This document shows positions 55,124-62,694 of a DNA stretch of 64,000 nt, one piece after another. Location of the stretch: NCBI RefSeq assembly GCF_900215625.1, contig NZ_OBEK01000002.1, positions 604,676-668,675 of the forward strand, in the 5' to 3' direction. The notes under the pieces are model-generated. The model made no database searches. It was not told where the DNA came from and saw nothing but the letters and a program-made list of their open reading frames with translations. Every line of letters starts with the position of its first letter. Within the stretch, counting starts at the first letter, position 1. Source of the DNA: Terribacillus aidingensis (GTDB lineage Bacteria; Bacillota; Bacilli; Bacillales; Amphibacillaceae). Both the position numbers and the translations under genes were made by a program.

Positions 55124-55178
55124 AACCCAAGCTATAGCGAAGTCTTTTATGGACTGGCATAGTTTGGGTTTTTATTTT
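55124..55178 (+). terminator. Terminator after rnz
   Basis: AACCCAA (55124-55130) with TTGGGTT (55164-55170) and CTAT with ATAG inside, followed by TTTATTTT. Confidence 0.75.
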
Positions 55179-55484
55179 GAAAAACTGTGTAGATAATCGC
55201 CGACAATGTGCTGATATACCTATTCAGTTAAAAGCTTTAAAATCTCCTTTTTAACTCCAAGCCCTCTTTCTTAGCCCTAGCAAACCACTTTCAACAGGCG
55301 TTCCAATTAAAATAATGGAAAACACCATTTTCTCAATAATATCCCTAACTTAATATATAACTAATAAATCTACCTGTCCGCAGGCTATTACTGCTGCTTT
55401 TAGTATAATTTTAAGCCAAATCTTTTTCTGCTATTTCTTTCATAAGTAGATAATATCGGCGTTCTAGATAAATTTGAAAAAGTA
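55179..55484. other. AT-rich stretch without recognised genes
   Basis: About 300 bases between the rnz terminator and the padR promoter. It is more AT-rich than its surroundings, has only short open frames without ribosome sites, and shows no hairpin with a T run. I see nothing specific in it; it may be remnant sequence at the border of an inserted PadR-DUF2812 pair. Confidence 0.4.
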
Positions 55485-55542
55485 TTGACTATTCAGTTGA
55501 ACTGTATTATCTTTTTATTAAGTTGAACTATATAGTCGAACT
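55485..55542 (+). promoter_or_regulatory. padR promoter with three AGTTGAACT operator motifs
   Basis: TTGACT (55485-55490) and TATCTT (55508-55513), 17 bases apart, form a moderate sigma-A promoter. The motif AGTTGAACT occurs at 55495-55503 and 55521-55529, and as AGTCGAACT at 55534-55542; starts are 26 and 13 bases apart. Likely binding sites for the PadR protein encoded just downstream; inferred. Confidence 0.55.
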
Positions 55543-55559
55543 GAATAAAGGGTGAGCAT

Positions 55560-55877
55560 ATGAAACACAAATTGTTACCGTTGTCGGAAACAATGCATTA
55601 CATCTTATTGGCTCTGCGTGAACCGCTCCATGGCTATGCTGTCATGCAGAAGGTTGAAAAGTTAAGTAACGGTGCTGTTAAGTTAGCAGCTGGTACATTA
55701 TACGGTGCGATTGATAACTTAAATAAGCATGGTTGGATTGAACCTGTTGGAGAGTCGGGCCGAAGAAAAGTATATATGTTAACTGAAGAAGGAAGTTCAA
55801 TCTTAAAACTGGAACAAGCCAGGTTATTGCACATTCTATCACTTTACGAAGGAAGTGAATCAAATGAAGAAGTTTAA
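55560..55877 (+). CDS. PadR-family transcriptional regulator
   Basis: 105 residues with the PadR winged helix: MHYILLALREPLHGYAVMQKVEKLSNGAVKLAAGTLYGAI, then a wing GESGRRKVYMLTEEG. The short form without a long C-terminal helix. It is followed, with a 14-base overlap, by a DUF2812 membrane protein, a pairing seen often in Firmicutes. Signal molecule unknown. Confidence 0.92.
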   Translation: MKHKLLPLSETMHYILLALREPLHGYAVMQKVEKLSNGAVKLAAGTLYGAIDNLNKHGWIEPVGESGRRKVYMLTEEGSSILKLEQARLLHILSLYEGSESNEEV

Positions 55878-56436
55878 TATATTTTTTGATTTTGAAAAAG
55901 AAGAGCAGTGGCTAAACGACCAATTGCAGAAAGGATACCGTTGTACAAATATTAGTGCATTAGGAATATACACTTTCGAAAAAACCGATAAGAGTTATGT
56001 GTTGCGATTGGATTACCAAGATTATTTATCAAAGGAAAGATTTAAACATTATAAAGAGACTTATGAAGATTTTGGCTGGAGCTATATAAATAGCCCCTGC
56101 TGGCTTGGTGGAACTCGATACTGGCAAAAAGAAGGTGATAACAAAAATGTAATCTTCTCAGATCGCCAATCAAAACGTAATTATTATAGAAAATTGATGT
56201 ATTTTTCAGCTGTTGTTAGCGTAATGTTGCTATTTATTTCATATTTAATTTACCAAGATACAGGTTTCTATTTTGCTGAAGGTCTTTCAGGCTTAAGTGG
56301 TTCTTTATTTTGGATAGGGTTTATTTTAGAAATTCCATTTCTGCTTTTAAGCAACCTCCCCCTCATAATATGTGCTTTCTCTAGTATCAGTTTCTATAAA
56401 GCCTATCGAAATTACTGGATGTTAAAAGAAGCATAA
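55864..56436 (+). CDS. DUF2812 membrane protein
   Basis: 190 residues: soluble N-terminal DUF2812 domain (about 1-110; MKKFNIFFDFEKEEQWLNDQ, GYRCTN, YEDFGWSYINSPCWLGGTRYW) and a C-terminal part with two to three membrane helices (about 120-180). Start ATG 55864 eight bases after GGAAG, inside the padR end. The AT-rich composition differs from flanking genes and suggests recent acquisition. Function unknown; possibly senses or counters a membrane stress under PadR control. Confidence 0.82.
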   Translation: MKKFNIFFDFEKEEQWLNDQLQKGYRCTNISALGIYTFEKTDKSYVLRLDYQDYLSKERFKHYKETYEDFGWSYINSPCWLGGTRYWQKEGDNKNVIFSDRQSKRNYYRKLMYFSAVVSVMLLFISYLIYQDTGFYFAEGLSGLSGSLFWIGFILEIPFLLLSNLPLIICAFSSISFYKAYRNYWMLKEA

Positions 56437-56543
56437 CATGGAAAAATAAAATGCGTACGTTCTAAAATTGCGTTTACACGGACCCAGTATTTGTAATTAA
56501 TAAAAGAGACGCTCTGGGGACACAAGTGTTTTAGCTATATAAG

Positions 56544-56590
56544 AATCCAAATAATACTGCGGTTAATAGCAGCGTTGTTTGGATTTTTTA
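56544..56590 (+). terminator. Terminator after the DUF2812 gene
   Basis: ATCCAAA pairs with TTTGGAT, with CTGC and GCAG pairing inside, followed by TTTTTT. Plus-strand intrinsic terminator. Confidence 0.78.
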
Positions 56591-56638
56591 ATAACGAAAG
56601 CAAGATGTAGAACACAATGAATTCACAAAAAAGATACT

Positions 56639-57871
56639 TTACTTTTTATAATCATCCAAAAAATCCTTCTGAAAACTTGTACGCACCTCATCAGATGTAC
56701 TAGCTTGCACACGGCGAAATGGATTTTTGCCGAATTTGGAGGTTAAGTCATCTATTGCTTTGTATAACCCCTCTTTTTCAGCTTCTTTTTCATACGTGAA
56801 CAGATCCAGCTGTTTACCGACTTCCTTTTTCTCTGCCACATCGAAAACACTGACTCCGAGCAGCCGGATTGGCTCCCCGTTCCAATGCTTCTGCAGGAGC
56901 GTTTGGGCATGCTGGAATACTTCATCTGCCGACTCAAGAAAATGCTGCAGCTTCATGCTTCTAGTAATGGTCTTGCGGTCATGATAACGAATCATCAGCT
57001 GTATACCTTTTGCGATGGCTTCTTTACGTTGCATCCGTTTTTCTACACTTTTGCTCAATTGGCTTAACAGTTTATCCAGCTCTTTATCATCTGTTGTATC
57101 ATGCGGCAGTGTTTGGGAACTGCCGATACTTTTAAAACTGTGCACAGCTTCGGGATCAACTGGTCTATCATCTATTCCATTTGCCCGATTGGCCAGCCGT
57201 TCGCCGTTCACGCCGAAGATTCGTTTTAATTGGTATTTATCTTTATGTGCTAATTCTCCAATTGTCTGAATCCCAAGTGTCCGCATCTTCTCTGCTGTCT
57301 TTGCTCCGACTCCGTACATTTCCTCTATCGGAAGCGGCCACAGTATAGAAGAAATATCTCTTTTTCTTAAAACAGTAATGCCAAGTGGTTTCTTCATATC
57401 CGATGCCATCTTAGCCAAAAACTTGTTAGGCGCTATCCCTATGCTGCAAGGAAGATCCAATTCTTTCAAAATACGTTCCTGAAGCGTTTGAGCAATCTCT
57501 AGCGTGGAGCCCAAATGAGAACAATCCGTTACATCCATATATCCTTCATCAATAGAAACTGGCTGTATAATTGGTGTTACCTCTTGCAGGAGTTTAAACA
57601 TTTCACTGGAAGCTTTCCGATAGCGATCGAAATTTGGACGCATGACAAGTAAATCTGGGCATAAGCGACGAGCTTCCCACAGCGGCATTGTCGTGCGTAC
57701 GCCTTTTTTCCTTGCTTCGTAACTGCTTGTAACGACAATGCCTTTCCGTTCAGCTGGATTACCGCAAATAGCTAACGGCTTGCCGCGAAGCGATGGGTCA
57801 AAAGCCATCTCAACCGAAGCGTAAAAGCTATTCATATCTACATGGAAAATCGCCCTTCCTTTACTCTGCAT
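56639..57871 (-). CDS. dinB: DNA polymerase IV (DinB, Y-family)
   Basis: Translesion polymerase. 410 residues; catalytic acidic residues in FHVDMNSFYASVE (D12) and SIDEGYMD (near 107), two helix-hairpin-helix segments (YGVGAKTAEKMRTLGI), little-finger domain and a beta-clamp-binding motif QLDLF near 372. ATG 57871 has GAGGAGGAG seven bases upstream. A LexA-type box and extended -10 promoter lie upstream, so damage induction is likely. Confidence 0.95.
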   Translation of the reverse strand: MQSKGRAIFHVDMNSFYASVEMAFDPSLRGKPLAICGNPAERKGIVVTSSYEARKKGVRTTMPLWEARRLCPDLLVMRPNFDRYRKASSEMFKLLQEVTPIIQPVSIDEGYMDVTDCSHLGSTLEIAQTLQERILKELDLPCSIGIAPNKFLAKMASDMKKPLGITVLRKRDISSILWPLPIEEMYGVGAKTAEKMRTLGIQTIGELAHKDKYQLKRIFGVNGERLANRANGIDDRPVDPEAVHSFKSIGSSQTLPHDTTDDKELDKLLSQLSKSVEKRMQRKEAIAKGIQLMIRYHDRKTITRSMKLQHFLESADEVFQHAQTLLQKHWNGEPIRLLGVSVFDVAEKKEVGKQLDLFTYEKEAEKEGLYKAIDDLTSKFGKNPFRRVQASTSDEVRTSFQKDFLDDYKK

Positions 57872-57890
57872 GCTGCTCCTCCTCTCGATG

Positions 57891-57913
57891 CGAACTGTCG
57901 TTCTATTATAGCA
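57891..57913 (-). promoter_or_regulatory. LexA (DinR) box and extended -10 promoter of dinB
   Basis: CGAACTGTCGTTCT (57891-57904) matches the Bacillus SOS box CGAAC-N4-GTTCG at nine of ten positions. On the minus strand TGCTATAAT (57905-57913) gives an extended -10, directly next to the box, and no good -35 is seen. Implies LexA repression of dinB. Confidence 0.68.
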
Positions 57914-57920
57914 TGTTTGC

Positions 57921-57949
57921 AAAATAAATAGGAGGCATGGGCCTCCTAT
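57921..57949 (-). terminator. Terminator after the tripeptidase-like gene
   Basis: ATAGGAGGC (57928-57936) pairs with GCCTCCTAT (57941-57949); the minus strand continues TTATTTT. It lies just upstream of the dinB promoter. Confidence 0.75.
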
Positions 57950-57954
57950 CTTCA

Positions 57955-59082
57955 TTAGCTGTTGGCAACTTCCTGAATGATTGCTGCAACCATTTCTGCG
58001 GTCTTAACCAACTCCGTTACTGGTATCCGTTCATTTGTCGTGTGGATGTCTTCGTAACCGACAGACAAGTTTACTGTTGGAATGCCAAATCCAGCAATAA
58101 CATTGGCATCACTTCCACCGCCGCTTTGCGTCAGCTTACTTTCCCGGCCAATTGTTTTGGCTGCACTGCGCGCAACTTCGACAACGCGGTCACCTGCTTG
58201 CTGCTTGTAGCCTGGGTACATAATTTTGACGTCTACATCTGCGCGGCCGCCAAACTCTTCAGCTGTTTGTTCAAATGCTTGCTTCATTTTTTGTACCTGT
58301 GCTTCCATCTTGCTCGTTTCTAATGATCTGGCTTCTGCTAAAATTTCCACATAATCGCATACGATATTCGTTTGCTTCCCGCCTGCAAAGCTGCCGATAT
58401 TTGCTGTCGTTTCTTCATCAATGCGGCCGAGCGGCATTTTTGAGATTGCTTTGGCTGCCAATGTGATTGCAGAAATGCCTTTTTCAGGCGCTACTCCTGC
58501 ATGCGCGGTTTTACCATGGATCTTTGCAAGCAGCTTCGCTTGCGTTGGTGCTGCCACGACAATATCTCCAACCGAACCGTCACTATCGATCGCGTAACCG
58601 AATGATGCCTTCACCAATGATGAATCAAGCGCACGGCTGCCGACAAGACCTGACTCCTCACCTGCTGTAATAATAAATTGAACAGTGCCATGCGGCAGCT
58701 CTTGTTCGTTATACACTTGCACTGTTTCAAGAATTGCTGCAAGACCAGCTTTGTCATCCGCCCCTAAAATCGTAGAACCGTCACTCGTAATATAGCCGTC
58801 TTTGATCTGCGGTTTAATTCCTTTGCCAGGAACAACGGTGTCCATGTGAGAGGTAAAGTAGATGTTTTCTTTTTCTTCCATTGTACCTTCCCATGTGCAA
58901 ATCAGATTGTTAGCTCCGTGACCGGTCTTCTCCATGGAATTATCTTCTTGAACGTGAACACCTAGATCCGTGAATTTCTTTTTCAAGACATTCGCGATCT
59001 CTTGTTCTTCGCCCGTTTCGGAATCCACTTGAACGAGTTCTAAGAATGTTTCAATTAAACGATCTTCGTTTACTTTTATCAT
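57955..59082 (-). CDS. yqjE: M20-family aminopeptidase, peptidase T-like (YqjE)
   Basis: 375-residue zinc exopeptidase. Metal-site blocks: YFTSHMDTVVPGKG near 78, LGADDKAGLAAILE, TAGEESGLVGSRAL and the C-terminal DIHTTNERIPV. Matches the B. subtilis YqjE (371) at the same map position. Likely a cytosolic di- or tripeptidase; substrate not shown. AGGAG site before ATG. Confidence 0.9.
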   Translation of the reverse strand: MIKVNEDRLIETFLELVQVDSETGEEQEIANVLKKKFTDLGVHVQEDNSMEKTGHGANNLICTWEGTMEEKENIYFTSHMDTVVPGKGIKPQIKDGYITSDGSTILGADDKAGLAAILETVQVYNEQELPHGTVQFIITAGEESGLVGSRALDSSLVKASFGYAIDSDGSVGDIVVAAPTQAKLLAKIHGKTAHAGVAPEKGISAITLAAKAISKMPLGRIDEETTANIGSFAGGKQTNIVCDYVEILAEARSLETSKMEAQVQKMKQAFEQTAEEFGGRADVDVKIMYPGYKQQAGDRVVEVARSAAKTIGRESKLTQSGGGSDANVIAGFGIPTVNLSVGYEDIHTTNERIPVTELVKTAEMVAAIIQEVANS

Positions 59083-59116
59083 AATTATGTACTCCTATCT
59101 GTCTATTGGTTTCTCC

Positions 59117-59145
59117 TTGTCCCCTTACCCGCTTCCCTGTACAAT
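59117..59145 (+). promoter_or_regulatory. Sigma-A promoter of prli42
   Basis: TTGTCC (59117-59122), 17 bases, TACAAT (59140-59145), 31 bases before the ATG at 59177. Good vegetative promoter geometry. Confidence 0.5.
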
Positions 59146-59176
59146 GTACATAAACAGATAAGGGGGCTTCACAGCA

Positions 59177-59299
59177 ATGGCTAATCAGAAGAAAAAAAGA
59201 TCCAAGCAAAGTATCGCCATGAAATTCATGGTTTACTTGATGATATTCACGATGCTTATCTCCACGTTAGCAATCACAATGAGCTATTTTGTCTTCTAG
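59177..59299 (+). CDS. prli42: Prli42/DUF4044-type stressosome-associated microprotein
   Basis: 40 residues: basic N-terminus MANQKKKRSKQSIAMKF and one membrane helix (VYLMIFTMLISTLAITMSY). This fits the Prli42 family, which in Listeria anchors the stressosome to the membrane. GGGGG site about ten bases before the ATG and a promoter upstream. The last codons lie inside a perfect inverted repeat shared with the convergent L,D-transpeptidase gene. No stressosome genes are in the window. Confidence 0.72.
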   Translation: MANQKKKRSKQSIAMKFMVYLMIFTMLISTLAITMSYFVF

Positions 59300-59813
59300 G
59301 AGACAAAATAGCTCCATCTTCTCTTCCAATCTCCTCAAATGATTTTCCATCTGTAACGATGTGTACCTTTGTGCCGACGGGTATTTGTTCGTACAATTCT
59401 TCCACATCTTTATTTTGCATCCGGATGCAGCCGGCCGACACACTTCTTCCAATTGACTCCGGCCTGTTCGTTCCATGAATACCGTAAGTCCGGCCTTGTG
59501 TGTCTTTTGCATTAAAACCGATCCATCTGCTTCCGAGCGGATTGTCTTCGTCACCGCCAGCTATCCCTTTTTTCGTATACGAAGGGTATTTTGTCTTGAA
59601 CAAAGTCATGAATAATCCTTCTGGGGTTGACTCCGCTGTTTTGCCAGTAGCCACTGGATAAATTTTCACAACCGCACCATTGTCTACAAGTGCAAGCTGG
59701 TTCGTCGTCTTGTTTACAATGATAAGCGGCCTGCCTGGCATTGGATTTTCACCAAACGGCCATAACGGAGACAAGATTGATACACAAGTAAAAGCCAGCA
59801 GAAGCGCACGCAT
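59274..59813 (-). CDS. L,D-transpeptidase (YkuD domain), exported
   Basis: 179 residues: short hydrophobic N-terminal signal or anchor, no LysM domain, and a YkuD domain with the catalytic motif HGTNRPESIGRSVSAGCIRM (H113, C129, R131). Forms 3-3 cross-links or anchors protein in peptidoglycan. AAGGGA site ten bases before ATG. Its 3' end overlaps prli42 by 26 bases, tail to tail. Possibly co-transcribed with yqjA upstream. Confidence 0.9.
   Translation of the reverse strand: MRALLLAFTCVSILSPLWPFGENPMPGRPLIIVNKTTNQLALVDNGAVVKIYPVATGKTAESTPEGLFMTLFKTKYPSYTKKGIAGGDEDNPLGSRWIGFNAKDTQGRTYGIHGTNRPESIGRSVSAGCIRMQNKDVEELYEQIPVGTKVHIVTDGKSFEEIGREDGAILSPRRQNSSL
59281..59314. repeat. Perfect 14-bp inverted repeat across two convergent gene ends
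   Basis: GAGCTATTTTGTCT (59281-59294) and AGACAAAATAGCTC (59301-59314) with loop TCTAGG, which contains the prli42 stop. It lies inside the last codons of both genes. Neither side has a T run. Confidence 0.85.
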
Positions 59814-59849
59814 AAAAGCACAATCCCTTCTAGGTGATGATGCTTTTAT
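59812..59849 (-). repeat. Inverted repeat around the L,D-transpeptidase start
   Basis: ATAAAAGCA (59812-59820) pairs with TGCTTTTAT (59841-59849). In RNA the stem would hold the first two bases of the start codon and place the AAGGGA ribosome site in the loop, and it also covers the yqjA stop. Possible translational control or weak terminator. Confidence 0.45.
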
Positions 59850-60829
59850 TGTTGCTCTATCTGTCTATTTCTATGTTGCAGATCGCTTTCTTTGAATGCT
59901 TGCTTTAATTTTAAATAATTTTCCATTTCATACAGCAGCTGAAAAAGATGTGCTCTTGTCTCAAATTCTTCTCTTGATTTTGGAAGCGGATCTTTATCAA
60001 AAGATTGTCGCAACGATTCTAATTCCTCTAGAAACAGAACTGCTGTATTGCCCGGATGAACAGAGTCTGCCAGCCCAAAATAAAAATGAGCTAATCGGTC
60101 GCATTGTGAATAAGACGTTTCTGGAAGCCGGCTGACTAGCGGCAGAATCCGTTTTAAAATGGCAAATTGGTTTGTACGCATCTCAAAATAATCATAATAT
60201 GGATGCTCCGACCGCAGTACATGATTTTCAACATCACGTCCTACAAGCTGATTTGCTTCCTTGAGGATTTTCTCTGTCTTGGCAATCTCTTCGCCAGACC
60301 ACGCTTGGTCTCCTTCTTTTAAATACGTTGCAATCTCTTTCAGTATCTTCGCGAAATTACGTTCCAGAGCAATTTGTTTTCGCCGGATGGTCGCCTCTAA
60401 GCTTGGCATATAAAGGTTTACAAGTAGCGCAATCCCGATTCCTACTGCTATTAAAATAAGTTCATTTATAACCAAATCAACAGTAATATTACCGGCACTG
60501 TATAAATGCAGAATAATAACGGAACTGGATACAATACCAGGTGAAACGCGCAGCGAAACTGTTATCGGAATAAACAAAAGCAGCAAGATGCCAATACTCA
60601 ATGGATAGAACCCGATTGTCTCGAATAGCAGGAAGGAAAGCACAATTGCCAGCAGACAGGCCGCTATGCGATGCCAAGCGGCAAGGAAAGATTTCTTTCT
60701 TGTGATTTGTGTGCAGAGTATGGTCAGTATGCCCGCCGATACACTGTTATCCAGCTGCAATAGTTCTGCTATCCAAATCGCAAGGGGTGTTCCTACCGCA
60801 GTTTTAATTGTACGATAGCCTATTTTCAC
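59846..60829 (-). CDS. yqjA: YqjA-like aromatic acid exporter family (ArAE/DUF939) membrane protein
   Basis: 327 residues: about six N-terminal membrane helices (to about 145) followed by a long helical cytoplasmic domain rich in E and K, typical of the ArAE_1 family and equal in size to B. subtilis YqjA (322). The start is GTG at 60829 with GAGGAGC about eight bases upstream. Transport substrate is not known. Confidence 0.87.
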   Translation of the reverse strand: MKIGYRTIKTAVGTPLAIWIAELLQLDNSVSAGILTILCTQITRKKSFLAAWHRIAACLLAIVLSFLLFETIGFYPLSIGILLLLFIPITVSLRVSPGIVSSSVIILHLYSAGNITVDLVINELILIAVGIGIALLVNLYMPSLEATIRRKQIALERNFAKILKEIATYLKEGDQAWSGEEIAKTEKILKEANQLVGRDVENHVLRSEHPYYDYFEMRTNQFAILKRILPLVSRLPETSYSQCDRLAHFYFGLADSVHPGNTAVLFLEELESLRQSFDKDPLPKSREEFETRAHLFQLLYEMENYLKLKQAFKESDLQHRNRQIEQQ

Positions 60830-60854
60830 ATTGGTGCTCCTCGTTTAAAAATGA

Positions 60855-60896
60855 TCAAAAGCAGAATAGTCCCGCATCCTGAGGATGGGGACTACT
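60855..60896 (-). terminator. Terminator after brxB
   Basis: TAGTCCC-g-CATCC (60867-60879) pairs with GGATG and GGGACTA (60883-60894), one bulge; the minus strand then has CTGCTTTTGATCATTTTT. Confidence 0.6.
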
Positions 60897-60898
60897 GC

Positions 60899-61333
60899 TC
60901 ATACTTCTTTGCAGTGCTCGTCGAACAATGACTGCAGTTTATTGACAACTTCCATCGGTTCATGACCTTCGATATCATGACGCTCAATCATCGTGACGAT
61001 TTCGCCGTCTTTCATGAAAGCAAAGGATGGAGAGCTTGGCGGGAATCCTGTGAAATATTCACGCGCTTTTGCTGTCGCATCTTTGTCTTGACCTGCAAAC
61101 ACAGTCACAAGCTGATCCGGCCGTTTATCATAGTGAAGACTATGCGCTGCTGCAGGACGAGCAATGCCGCCAGCACAGCCGCAGACACTATTGATCATAA
61201 CGAGAGTTGTACCTTCTTTCTTCAAGGTACTGTCCACTTCTTCCGGTGTCGTCAATTCGACATAGCCTGCATCTGTCAGGTCTTTTCTCGCTGTTGTTAC
61301 GATATCATTCATAAACATTCTGAAATCAGCCAT
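60899..61333 (-). CDS. brxB: Bacilliredoxin BrxB (YqiW)
   Basis: Removes bacillithiol from S-bacillithiolated proteins. 144 residues with the Cys-Gly-Cys active site at 51-53 ([11 protein letters not shown]) and the [15 protein letters not shown] block. Next to the bkd operon as in B. subtilis yqiW. Works with YpdA encoded at 12 kb. GGGGAGG site before ATG. Confidence 0.95.
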   Translation of the reverse strand: MADFRMFMNDIVTTARKDLTDAGYVELTTPEEVDSTLKKEGTTLVMINSVCGCAGGIARPAAAHSLHYDKRPDQLVTVFAGQDKDATAKAREYFTGFPPSSPSFAFMKDGEIVTMIERHDIEGHEPMEVVNKLQSLFDEHCKEV

Positions 61334-61406
61334 CGCTATTCCTCCCCTTTTACACTAGTTCAAGTGTATCAGCAATTTTAGCTTCTTTCAATTTCTAAAG
61401 ACTCAC

Positions 61407-62681
61407 TTAATAGACTGGCATTGTCGATTCTGATATGTTCTCGAGAATCTCTTTCACCCTCGCCATAAATTGACCGCAAACGAGTCCGTCTAACACACGG
61501 TGATCAAGACTCAAACATAAATTCACCATATCGCGCGCTGCAAACATATCATTAATAATTACCGGGCGTTTTACGATTGACTCTACTTGCAGAATTGCCG
61601 CTTGCGGATGATTAATAATACCCATGCTCTGGACAGAACCAAAGGAGCCCGTATTATTAACCGTAAATGTACCGCCCTGCATGTCAGCTGCAGTCAGCTT
61701 GCCAGTTCGTGCTTTTCCTGCAAGAGAAGTAATCTGTTTCGCTATCCCTTTTACACTCAAATCGTCTGCTGATTGAATGACTGGTACGAACAGCTCCTGC
61801 TCTTTTGCAACAGCGATAGAAATGTTTACTTCATCATGCTGAATAATTTTATCTCCTGCCCAAGAGCTATTCAGCTGCGGGAATTCTTTTAACGCTTGTG
61901 CTACAGCTTTGACGAAGAAGGAGAAAAACGTAAGCGAATAGCCTTCTTTTGCTTTGAATGCATCTTTAACTTTGTTACGATAGGTAACCAATTCCGTTAC
62001 GTCAACTTCTACCATCATCCATGCATGCGGTATTTCCGTAGCAGCTTTAACCATATTAGCAGCAATCGCTTTGCGGACACCTGTAACTGGAATCGCCGCA
62101 CCTGAAGCAGCTGCTTCCCTCGCTGGAGCTGGAGCTGCTTGCTGTTCTGCAGCTGCTGGAGCAGCAGTTTGCGTTTCTGGCTGTGATTTCGTTTGCGCTT
62201 GGGGCTTTTCACCGGAGGCAATAATTGCTTCCACGTCTTTCCTCGTGATGCGGCCGCCTTTTCCGCTGCCGTTTATAGCAGAAAGGTCCAAGTCATGCTC
62301 TTGTGCGAGTCGCATAACAGCAGGTGAATACCGTGCTTTCATCGCTGTTTCTCCAGCTGTTTGCTTCGCAGGCTCATCAGCAGGGGCAGCGCTGCCAGAT
62401 GAAGCAGAAGCAGTTTCCTGCTGCGGTGCTTCTCCTGCATCCTCTGTCTCAATGGAACAAATGAGAGCGCCTACTTCTACTGTGTCACCTTCTGCTACTG
62501 TTAATTCCTTGATGACACCTGTATAAGAGCTGGGAATTTCCGCGTTTACCTTGTCCGTCATCACTTCTGCAATGGCATCATATTTACTCACTTTGTCACC
62601 AGGTTTGACGAGCCATGTGCTGATTGTGCCTTCCGTTACACTCTCGCCAAGTTTTGGCATCAATATCTTTTCTATCGTCAT
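61407..62681 (-). CDS. bkdB: Branched-chain 2-oxoacid dehydrogenase E2 (dihydrolipoyl transacylase)
   Basis: 424 residues: lipoyl domain with K44 in MTDKVNAEIP, an alanine- and proline-rich linker, E3/E1-binding domain (RYSPAVMRLAQEHDLDL...GGRITRKDVE, about 113-150), second linker, and catalytic domain ending with the active-site SLDHRVLDGL. Makes acyl-CoA primers for branched fatty acids. ATG 62681 seven bases after GAGG; the previous codon is also ATG. Confidence 0.95.
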   Translation of the reverse strand: MTIEKILMPKLGESVTEGTISTWLVKPGDKVSKYDAIAEVMTDKVNAEIPSSYTGVIKELTVAEGDTVEVGALICSIETEDAGEAPQQETASASSGSAAPADEPAKQTAGETAMKARYSPAVMRLAQEHDLDLSAINGSGKGGRITRKDVEAIIASGEKPQAQTKSQPETQTAAPAAAEQQAAPAPAREAAASGAAIPVTGVRKAIAANMVKAATEIPHAWMMVEVDVTELVTYRNKVKDAFKAKEGYSLTFFSFFVKAVAQALKEFPQLNSSWAGDKIIQHDEVNISIAVAKEQELFVPVIQSADDLSVKGIAKQITSLAGKARTGKLTAADMQGGTFTVNNTGSFGSVQSMGIINHPQAAILQVESIVKRPVIINDMFAARDMVNLCLSLDHRVLDGLVCGQFMARVKEILENISESTMPVY

Positions 62682-62694
62682 CATTACACCTCGT

